From NCBI GenBank assembly GCA_963678675.1, contig OY783195.1, positions 13,800,505-13,864,504 of the forward strand: a stretch of 64,000 nucleotides of DNA, read 5' to 3'. Shown here piece by piece: positions 55,609 through 64,000 of this stretch (the first letter of the stretch is position 1; each line of letters opens with the position of its first letter). Origin of the DNA: Xiphydria camelus (Eukaryota > Arthropoda > Insecta > Hymenoptera > Xiphydriidae). Under the pieces are notes generated by a model that saw nothing but the letters and a program-made list of their open reading frames with translations, did no database searches and was not told the origin of the DNA. The translations under genes were made by a program, and so were the position numbers.

Positions 55609-58600
55609 TTATCTTGGATACCGAGTATTACATTACAGTACACACTTTACGCGTCAAAACAATTTCTTTTTTTTTAAATAAACAAAGGCGCATTGGACAA
55701 AAGTAAAGTATGAGCGTTACTCAGGGGACTTCCCTTTATTTATAAAAAAAATTCATTACAATCGGTGCTCCGACTTTCGAAGGGTCCCCTTGTTAGACCC
55801 ATAGTGTCAGCGAGCCAAATGATCGTTGAAGAATACAGAATGCGTTAAAAAAGAAATAAGTGTATATGTAACGGGAATAGAGAACATAATCTTCCTATTG
55901 GACATAAAGACTTTTTTTTAATGCATTCTGTGTTTCTTAACCAACATCTGCCTCGCAGACATTATGGGTCTAAGTTGTACCTATTGTGTGTGAGGGAGGG
56001 AAGAAGAATGGAATCGAAAGCTGGCACGCTCGTCCCATTCGTTTAAAATTATCACTTATTATGTTTAATATCGGGAATTGAATTCTTTTCCTGACATTTG
56101 GGCTAAGTGCATTTATTTTCTGACCGTTGCTATCGAGCGTCCGCGTCATTCCGCGTTGTTCGTACCAGTGCCGAAAAATTCGCATCACGGAGAAAGTCGC
56201 GGCATCGGGGTGCGTACCCTGCGCTTGCCTGTGCCAGAAATAGCAGTTTATTGCGGCCAGGTAGTGAACGGCCGCTGCAAACGACGAGTATTTCTAACTT
56301 CCTTGCTACGCGTTCATATTAATTAACAACTTCAAAACAGTGAAAAAAATGCCAGATGGCTTCTGGATTCAGAATGATATTTTCTATTTATCCTTAAGCG
56401 TTTGGGCACGACTTCTGGGACACCCTGTATAACAATTTTATATTTATGATAATTTTACCAGAAATACCCACGAATTCAGTTACTGTTAAGTCTTAACGAG
56501 AACAGTGAAGAAATAGAAATCTGAATTAATTCAGAGATAAGGTAAATGTACCAGTGGCCGGGTAGGTTTTACTAATCGAACATATCTACGTATAATAAAA
56601 ATTACCAAGTGAGGTAAACAAAATCAATTCGATGTGTCCTAAAAGAAAGCGCGTAACTCGGCGTAAAACCTTTAAAATACCCGTAACACAAAATCATTAA
56701 AATAATCGATGTATCTTAACACTGTAGTTTGAAAAGACGTAATTCATGATATTAAGTGAACTCAGTAATCTTTTGTCGCCTTGAGCTATGACTTTTTTCA
56801 CTTGACATCATGAGTTACATCCTTTCAAACAGCAGCGATGAGATACTTTGATTCTTTTAAGCCCAATTGTACAACTCAGGTTTAACTATAATCTCTGGTT
56901 AGTTGCTACGGACACCGAACATAGACTAGACAAGAAGGGTCACTCCGCGTCGGTACTTTGAAGTTGGGACTACAGAGGCGAGCCGCGTTGCTGGACGCCA
57001 CATGTTCGGTGTCGACGTTTGCGGTACTTCGTGAGCGACTACACCGGGTGGCGAGTAGAAATGAATTTTGAAGTATCGGTAGAATTTAATTATTTATTAA
57101 ACTGTTCAATCGAATTTTACTTTTGTTAAAATAAGACTATATAATGTTATTAGTTCCCTTAAATATAAGCAATGATATAATAGAAACAATAGATATATAA
57201 AACCTCAAAAGTAATAGTGTTTAATAACGTATATATAATATAATACAACAGGTATATACATAAAAATACAAAGGTAGTTGAATTTTGAACGAAAATAATT
57301 TTAACAGAAATCCAAAATTATTATATTTAAAGCACCCCGCAGGAATAATACTATGCAATTAACGTCACCAATCAACCATAATAATTGTGTTTCATTATTA
57401 ACCGCTTAACTTAAAAGCCCGAAAATACTGGTGTATCATGAAAATATCCTGTTTATAATTTTTTCCCTAAATACGAGTATACTCGGGATTTTAATATAAC
57501 CTTCCTTGAATATTATTTAATTACCCCTTGCATTAATTAATTAGTGACATTATTGTTTGCAATAATCTATATTCATAATAAAGTTTGAAATTTAGCAATT
57601 AAAAAAATTGGAAAAATATGGACGTTTTACAAAATAATTGTTAAATTAACCGGTTAAACACACCGGTATAATCCGATCGTCAATGCCCCCGCGCGATATG
57701 TACGACACCCCGTATAAGACTTCCGCCACCGCGCGCGCTGAAAATACCCCAAAATCTCCCAAAAAAGAGTGGCGACATAGTCCAGTAAACGAAGGTCTGA
57801 AATACGAACTTTTGACATACAGGCTGCGTTTTTGTTTAACGTTGTCATTTGACCCTATAAAGCTCTGGGTGAAGTATCGCGGTTTTTCCTCTTGCGGTTT
57901 GGTTGAAAAACAATAACAAATACCCCAAAAATGGGTTATTCAAGAATAACTCGAAAACTAAGCGAGATATCGAAAAAAGTGTAAATTCAAAATTGTATAG
58001 CTTAAAATTCTCTATAAAAAAGGTTTTACACAGTTTACTCCCACTCCCGCGGTTTATTCTCTAGAGCCGCGCAAACATTAGGGGGAAATAAAAAATCGTA
58101 AAACATCGAAAATTTAACATTTTTGAATGCTTTTTGTCTTAAATTGCTTAAGAAAGTCTCTACTTTTAAAATAAAATTATATATTTTTTTTTCACTCAAT
58201 TGTTTAAAAAGTGCCAAGTAAAGTCAACGATATCTTTCGATATTATGAATAATTTTTTCTTCTTTGTGTTCCATAATTTTGTTAGTTAAATTCCCGACGC
58301 ATTACACTCGGGTCATTTTTCTGTAATTGTCGTGATTTGTAAGATATCTCAGTCTTTAAAAATTACTTTGATAACCTTGGTGCGTCCGGAGAACCACTGG
58401 TGCCGTTCGCACACGTTCTAGCGGTCGCCGGAGTTACGCGCAGAGGCACCCCTTCCCAGACCGGGAGCCCGTCCCTATTCTTAGGCAGGTACCTACATAC
58501 ATTTTACGAAAAGCACCTCACGGCTGACTGACCGGATTTTTTCTCCGCTAAACCGGGAGCTGAGAGATATTGAGTATACAAAAACCGATCACCACATTCT

Positions 58601-58889
58601 GATTGATGATTTAAGTTCAGAAAGGTTTTAGTACGGGATCCCTCATAAGAAAAAAAAATGATTACCACTCCTCTGAAACTTTATGAGCAGCTTCATTTTG
58701 CCGAGTCTGCCGAATATCGATCGATCATCCGTTGGAATTCGTCATTTGTCCCCTTTACAAATTGACGTAGTATTCAAAGTATAGCGGTACCTATGCGAAT
58801 GGATATTACAGAAAGCGGCTCATTGCAACTTGTTAATTGCAACGTTCTGTAATTAACCTTTCCGGGAAAAAGATCATGAACAGCCTAGA

Positions 58890-58940
58890 TTCGCCGAAAC
58901 ATACCGCTCGTCTCGCCATTGCGACTGATGGCGGGATTAA
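58890..58940 (+). repeat. LTR-like motif in the palindrome R spacer
   Basis: AAACATACCGCTCGTCTCGC followed by CATTGCGACTGATGG, shared with the putative BEL LTR (37100-37150, same strand) and 13865-13900. Probably a retrotransposon LTR scrap. Confidence 0.5.
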
Positions 58941-59186
58941 TTCTAAATTTAATTAACGCTTCACTTAGATCGCGATAATAATGAACAGTAAGAACCGATA
59001 TAGACGTCCGCTTAAGGCGAGACGGAACACTGCTATTATACAAATTGAAAAATGTACTTTTAATATTACATCGATGCGTATGGGAATAACGTTCAGCTAT
59101 AACTAAAGAAGCAATGTGTAAATGCTGCATCTGAAGTATTCGTTCAGGATGCTCTCTCGACTTTTGCAAATAACTCCAAAACTCCG

Positions 59187-59645
59187 ATGCATTTTAAGAA
59201 CATTGGAGTTTGCACTTATTTATTTGCCAATGAAAAATCCACAGCAGATGAACTGCGCCACAAGTTAATTATCCGTAATATCGGTTTCAATGTCAATGTA
59301 TCCAAAGTTATTTGCACTTCTGATGCTTTGTATTTACATTGCTTAAGACCAGCAGCTCAAACATATTTGTGGAGAAATTCCTCACAATCAATATGTGAGC
59401 CTCTGAACTTTCTCCAATTCGGCTATAAAAGACGAGATGGACAGCTCCACCCGGTGCAAATGACAAAACCGCCTTTGCTAAATTCTTTAATCAGGCCTTG
59501 CAAATGTAATGCTGATTGCAGAACAATGTCCTATAGTTTCAAAAGAACAAGATTAATTATATCTCTCTTTGCAAATGCATCCACAACCATTGTAAAAACT
59601 TACCTGCGTAAGTGTTCAATTTTGTTATTTTTCAATACTAATTAA
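59187..59645 (+). pseudogene. SGCDTTS-family C-terminal part
   Basis: Contains ALYLHCLRPAAQTYLWRN, then FGYKRRDGQLHPVQ and PLLNSLIRPCKCNADCR. The order of an aromatic/His core, a G-x-x-DG-x-L-x-PV segment and a C-x-C-x3-C motif matches the same family as 45892-46481. The following Cys-rich part has lost most Cys. The N-terminal part is missing. Confidence 0.55.
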
Positions 59646-59871
59646 TTATGTAAACCACTTATTTCTTTTTCCATTAATAATTAGATTTGTATTGCATTAT
59701 GATGATGCCGTTTTTTTTTATTTCATACCTTACCCAAATAACCTTTTACTAGTCAAGAACAAGGTTTTTCTCACAGCTACAGCGACGGAATCGAAAACTC
59801 CTATTATATTGCCTAAAAAAAATTGACCACTAATTCCGTCCGGTAACCTCGACGATATCATTTTTGTTAAA

Positions 59872-60450
59872 TAGTAAGGGATCCCTCATATAAGAAAAAA
59901 AAATTGATTACCACTACTCTGAAACTTTGCGAGTAGCTTCATTTTGCCGAGTCTGCCAGCTTTTTTATCTGCGAAAAGTCTGGTTTCCGCCGGGGTTTCG
60001 AGATATTAATAAACAAACATGTCAAAATTATAAATTTTGTCAGACTGGACATACCCGGCAGAAAACTTGTCGGACAATGTTACCATCAATTTTACAAATA
60101 ATTATCTACCTTTGCCGAAAAAATCAGCTCGTTGGTAATTAGTTAACAAATTTTATCAATTTCACATGTTCAAAGTGTCGGACTGGACATACCTGGCAGA
60201 AAACTTATCGGACAATGTTACCGTTTGATTTCATAAATATTTATCTTACTTCGGGCATAGAATCAGCTTGTTGGTCATCAATAAACAAAATTTATAAATT
60301 TTATATGATTATTTATTAATATCTCGAAACCCCGGCGGCAACCAAATTTTTCGCAAATAAAAAAGTTGGCAGACTCGGCAAAATGAAGCTGCTCATAAAG
60401 TTTCAGAGGAGTGGTAATCATTTTTTTTTCTTATGAGGGATCCCGTACTA
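59872..60450. repeat. Palindrome S, sharing an arm with R
   Basis: Arms 59872-60018 and 60304-60450. Its right arm overlaps the right arm of R (60369-60450). The spacer holds a tandem duplication of about 135 bp (units with GACTGGACATACC near 60045 and 60180). Confidence 0.85.
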
Positions 60451-61703
60451 AAACCTTTCTGAACTTAAATCATCAATCAGAATGTGGTGATCGGTTTTTG
60501 TATACTCAATGTCTTTCAGCTCCCGGTTTAGCGGAGAAAAAATCCGGTCAGTCAGCCGTGAGGTGCTTTTCGTAAAATGTATGTAGGTACCTGCCTAAGA
60601 ATAGGGACGGGCTCCCGGTCTGGGAAGGGGTGCCTCTGCGCGTAACTCCGGCGACCGCTAGAATGTGTGCGAACGGCACCAGTGGTTCTCCGGACGCACC
60701 AAGGTTATCAAAGTAATTTTTAAAGACTGAGATATCTTACAAATCACGACAATTACAGAAAAATGACCCGAGTGTAATGCGTCGGGAATTTAACTAACAA
60801 AATTATGGAACACAAAGAAGAAAAATTATTCATAATATCGAAAGATATCGTTGACTTTACTTGGCACTTTTTAAACAATTGAGTGAAAAAAAAATATATA
60901 ATTTTATTTTAAAAGTAGAGACTTTCTTAAGCAATTTAAGACAAAAAGCATTCAAAAATGTTAAATTTTCGATGTTTTACGATTTTTTATTTCCCCCTAA
61001 TGTTTGCGCGGCTCTAGAGAATAAACCGTGGGAGTGGGAGTAAACTGTGTAAAACCTTTTTTATAGAGAATTTTAAGCTATACAATTTTGAATTTACACT
61101 TTTTTCGATATCTCGCTTAGTTTTCGAGTTATTCTTGAATAACCCATTTTTGGGGTATTTGTTATTGTTTTTCAACCAAACCGCAAGAGGAAAAACCGCG
61201 ATACTTCACCCAGAGCTTTATAGGGTCAAATGACAACGTTAAACAAAAACGCAGCCTGTATGTCAAAAGTTCGTATTTCAGACCTTCGTTTACTGGACTA
61301 GACAGAGAGTAAGCGAGACAAGCAACACTGGGGGCGTGGCTTAGAGTGACCCTTCTTGTCTAGTCTATGTTCGGTGCTACGGAGTAGTCAATACGCCTCT
61401 CCAGTAGAAAGCTGAGGCGATGCGCACGCCACGCCGCGGATTTTTATGACACTTTTTGTGAGCAAGCTGCCGGCAGCTAATGGAAATCCCACTGTTTCGT
61501 CGGCAAAATTTTACAGTTCCTTAGGAAATAAATGGGATAAAAGCAAGTTATTGACATTCGGAATGACAAGCCTTGTTATCACTGTACATTTCCAGCCAGT
61601 CAAACTCGATAAATTTCGAAAAAAAAAATAGAAGAAAGGTCTTAAATTGTTATTCGGGTAGCATGTCAGCAACATACGAGAGGAAAAGGTTGGTTTAATT
61701 ATT

Positions 61704-61965
61704 TTTGTTAAACAGCCATCTTTGGCTTGCAGCCCAGATGGGACCCTTAAAAATGATACAGAACTGGAGCTTGTCGAAATTAAGTGTCCTTTCTCATGCA
61801 GAAATACGGTGCTTATTGACCAAGTTGCATGCAAATCTAACGTCAAATATTTGGTTTTCAATTCTGAAAACAATGTGTTACATTGAAGAAGTCACGTGTA
61901 CTACACCCAGTTACAACAGACATCACTATACATTACTGGATTAAATGTGTGCAATTTGTTTGTTT
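61704..61965 (+). pseudogene. YqaJ-like nuclease fragment
   Basis: The frame reads SLACSPDGTLKN, then ELVEIKCPFSCRN, with the D ... E-x-K catalytic pattern of YqaJ-type exonucleases. After a frame change near 61880 it continues YYTQLQQTSLYITGLNVCNL, matching the following strand/helix. Such domains occur in insect and cnidarian transposon-borne proteins. The upstream domain is not recognisable. Confidence 0.7.
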
Positions 61966-62634
61966 TTTTCCCAAAACACTGCATATTACTCAAGATTTAT
62001 CGAAATGAGACATTTTTTAATGAAGTAATTTGAGCTAATAAAATTTTTTATTCCCAGTATTTTCTTCCTCTTCTTACAAATATTCCCTGAAAAATGTATA
62101 ATAATGTTGCAAAAAACAGTGATAACGATTTGATACTTAAAAAATTGTTATTTTCAAAATTATGAGGCTTAAAAAATGTTTTGTTAAATTGCTCACATTT
62201 ATTTATTTATCAATTCTACATAATTTAATGATTGTTGTTAAGTAAGTTGATGTAAACAATAAATTGTTTTTATTCCATTTATTATTCTGCAAGGCTTTGC
62301 TCCTTTTTGATGATTGGTCATTTTAAATTCTCAAGTACACGAGCCATGTATACAATTCTGTCAAATTTCAGAAAAGTCCAGTATTTTCGTCTACTTGTGA
62401 CAATAAATCCATGCTTACATATCTACTCCAAAATTTAAAAAATTCTAGTTCGTTGAATCTCTCTACCATTTGGTTCCCACAGTTTTCCATCTTCCCTAAA
62501 ACAATTTTTAAAAAACAAGGAAAATCTCAAAAATGATAAAAAATAATAAAGTAGTTGATAAATTGAAATTGAAACTTTAGAAAATTTTCCAAAATGTAGT
62601 GTAAATTGCTATAAATTCTTAGGTCATACTTACG

Positions 62635-62800
62635 TCGTTCGACGCACTGCGTTCACCCAAATTCTTCTGCGTTCTTTTTCCCACGATTTTCCAGGGAATG
62701 AATAAAAACTCGAATCAGGATTTGTAGAATCACGTGAGTAACACTCGACAACACTACATACGCGAGATGATTTATTTTTTCCAGGATTTTTGTAGCTCAT
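62635..62800 (-). CDS. THAP-domain exon
   Basis: Translation SRVCSVVECYSRDSTNPDSS, then FYSFPGKSWEKERRRIWVNA fits the N-terminal half of a THAP zinc finger (two Cys, the conserved Trp and FP). The exon ends at a GTAAGT donor (about 62635). The ATG is uncertain (62839 or 62797). THAP domains bind the ends of P-type and related transposons. The remaining exons (with the final Cys/His ligands) were not found to the left. Confidence 0.7.
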
Positions 62801-62972
62801 TTTAAACATATCTGAATATGACAAACTACCTAGCTGCACACAAAAAATGTTAAATTTGGCCGCCAGGCAGCTCTAGTTGAGCTACTGGAGAAGCGTATAG
62901 CAAAGCTGGAATCATAGCAACCAACCAAGGATTATAGTTAAACCGGAGTTGTACAACTGGGCCTTAGTGATT

Positions 62973-63430
62973 TTGAGTTATGTTTCTTTTATCCGTTACA
63001 CCGAGTTACGTACTTTCTTTTAGGGTACGTCGAATTATTGAAGAAAAAAATCAGTAAGTGAACTCGTGGTGTGCACTCGCCTTCCGCGATTAATAGGCTG
63101 GTTAAAATAATACAGGAAGACACCCCGATGAAGCTCGGACTATGAACATTTTAGGCACACGATAAGGACACGATTGAATCCGCACAGCTAGCAAAAGAGA
63201 GTGGGTGGTAGACAAAAATATTCGAGTTCTCCCGAATTAAACTAGATGCACTATTACGAATATTCTCCCGCACACGTGGCATATATTATATCGATTACAC
63301 GTTGCTATGTATTCGTTTGGGTCCAGGGAGTAATGATGAGAGACGGAGTCCTGTTTACTTCTCGTTTATTCTCGAGATCTTTGGTGACTTGCGATCTCTC
63401 GCGTAACCTCTCCATATATCTATAACCATA
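62973..63430. other. Flank of element P
   Basis: 62986-63040 is a diverged inverse of 56618-56690 (CTAAAAGAAAG and AACTCGG words), so the host sequence around P was itself an inverted repeat element. Nothing else is recognised up to 63430. Confidence 0.45.
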
Positions 63431-63432
63431 TC

Positions 63433-64000
63433 TACAGGGTGTTCGGAAAAAACACCGACACAGAAATAGGGGTGATAGATTACGTCATTACAAGTATTTT
63501 GATATAAGGGACCTATACCCGCAAGCGCTCCCCCTTCTGGAGATATCAACTTTTCAAGTTTATAACGACCGAGGTTGATCAAAGTAGAATAATAAGAAAC
63601 GTATCAAGATGGTAACGAATATTTAATTTTACGAGATACAAAAACAATGTACTACAGCAAATGCTCAAAATGACGGCCACCCATGTCCATGCAACATCGG
63701 AAACGATTCTGGATAGATGTGCCACTGCGCAAACTGCTTGCGGAAAGGGTAACCGCTTGGCTCAAGTCCTTGTACTTTTCAAAGATAATGCGGATACAAG
63801 GAGTTTTCATTTGTTTTTCAATTGTACAGGTAGACAAAAAACTCAATATTATTCTACTTTGATCAACCTCGGTCGTTATAAACTTGAAAAGTTGATATCT
63901 CCAGAAGGGGGCGCTTGCGGGTATAGGTCCCTTATATCAAAATACTTGTAATGACGTAACCTATCACCCCTATTTCTGTGTCGGTGTTTTTTCCGAACAC
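63433..64000. mobile_element. Mariner-like element, cut by the window end
   Basis: Ends TACAGGGTGTTCGG and its inverse; arms of about 165 bp (paired coordinates add up to 127439), so about six bases lie outside the window. The interior (63652-63846) encodes a transposase end. Confidence 0.85.
63652..63846 (-). pseudogene. Mariner-like transposase, C-terminal remnant
   Basis: The last residues RCCMDMGGRHFEHLL match the typical C-terminus (R-x-C...GGHFEHLL) of a mariner-like group whose termini start ACAGGGTGTT. The rest of the gene is deleted. Confidence 0.65.

Larger units (their letters stand above)
54327..55792. mobile_element. TIR element with tRNA-like units in both 353-bp TIRs
   Basis: Ends CAAGGGGACCCTTCGAAAGT, TTA on each side (54324-54326, 55793-55795). 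TIRs 54327-54679 and 55440-55792 are nearly identical. Between them are a Cys-rich ORF and a 151-bp tandem duplication. Confidence 0.92.
54163..56423. mobile_element. Element with GTGTCCCAGAAGTCG ends
   Basis: The inverse end lies at 56395-56423, followed by CCTGTATA, as in mariner-like termini. It is interrupted by the element 54327-55792. The remaining right part (55800-56390) carries overlapping ORFs (55970-56188 -, 56078-56326 +) with no domain I recognise. Confidence 0.65.
57778..61300. repeat. Palindrome R, arms of 933 bp
   Basis: 57778-58710 is the inverse of 60369-61300 (paired coordinates add up to 119078) with few differences, such as one residue in the mirrored ORFs 58035-58217 and 60861-61043. 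Spacer 58711-60368. Confidence 0.93.
56915..61377. mobile_element. Element Q inserted in P, containing palindromes
   Basis: Ends ACCGAACATAGACTAGACAA and its inverse, flanked by CTACGGA on both sides (7-bp, possibly 8-bp duplication). It holds palindrome R (57778-61300) and, within that, palindrome S. Confidence 0.75.
56861..62962. mobile_element. Large TIR element P (THAP/YqaJ remnants)
   Basis: Inverted ends GCCCAATTGTACAACTC and its inverse with mismatches (56861-56909, 62914-62962). The left TIR continues on the far side of element Q (61378 on), where CTCTCCAGTAG matches the inner part of the right TIR, so Q inserted inside this TIR. The non-Q portion (61385-62913) contains YqaJ-like and THAP fragments on opposite strands. 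Confidence 0.7.

Overview
This is AT-rich animal nuclear DNA, most probably from an insect with a repeat-rich genome. The evidence is the mixture of transposon families (mariner, a DD41D Tc1/mariner relative, pogo-like, TTAA-flanked, Helitron, BEL/Pao, THAP- and SWIM-containing elements), spliced short exons with consensus GT/AG borders, and one recognisable host exon, the C-terminal exon of the mitochondrial outer-membrane assembly protein Sam50 (44831-45015, +). I see no bacterial operon, rRNA gene or CRISPR array. Nearly all of the window is transposable-element sequence, much of it nested and much of it folded into inverted repeats.

Positions 1-18024 form one nested palindromic structure. 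An outer inverted repeat (1-5496 against 12530-18024) encloses two further palindromes laid end to end: A (5492-8464) and B (8463-12530). The outer arms carry a 'CGGQNRN' DNA-transposon gene, a MITE, a 95-bp hairpin and small ORFs. Palindrome A is built on a GTCGAC-rich fold-back element. B has a diverged spacer holding a small MITE, a Helitron 5' end with a 129-bp minisatellite, a Helitron helicase remnant and another inverted-repeat element. The right arm passes into the complete CGGQNRN transposon (16370-19484; 33-bp TIRs, 4-bp ACTT target duplication, two exons, two frameshifts).

19485-23690 repeats pieces of the right arm in direct orientation, with two inverted copies of a 1.2-kb TIR element. 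24137-25150 is a second, diverged CGGQNRN-family gene. 25381-26334 is a pogo-like deletion derivative. 26730-27130 and 33340-35040 are remnants of a DDE/SWIM transposon. Between them lie three TTAA-flanked elements placed end to end (27713-31590, 31595-32106, 32111-32761), sharing their TTAA sites. 35120-36770 is a Helitron-like satellite region with a TTAA fold-back insertion. A BEL/Pao 3' end (36773-37895) follows, then a pogo-like element interrupted by a 2-kb DD41D mariner relative (38398-40446), a hairpin MITE, and a dead mariner (41494-42544).

42.5-47.9 kb is the least repetitive part and holds the Sam50 exon and an SGCDTTS-type pseudogene. 47960-50478 is a TTAA element containing another element (48212-49844). 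51.2-56.4 kb is a series of nested fold-backs; one (54327-55792) carries a tRNA-like Pol III unit in each of its 350-bp TIRs. 56861-62962 is a large TIR element with THAP and YqaJ remnants, interrupted by a second element that itself contains nested palindromes. The window ends inside a further mariner-like inverted repeat.

No transposase here is intact: each shows frameshifts, internal deletions or replaced catalytic residues, so mobility would have to come from copies elsewhere. The only candidate for a working cellular gene is the Sam50 exon, whose upstream exons I could not find.
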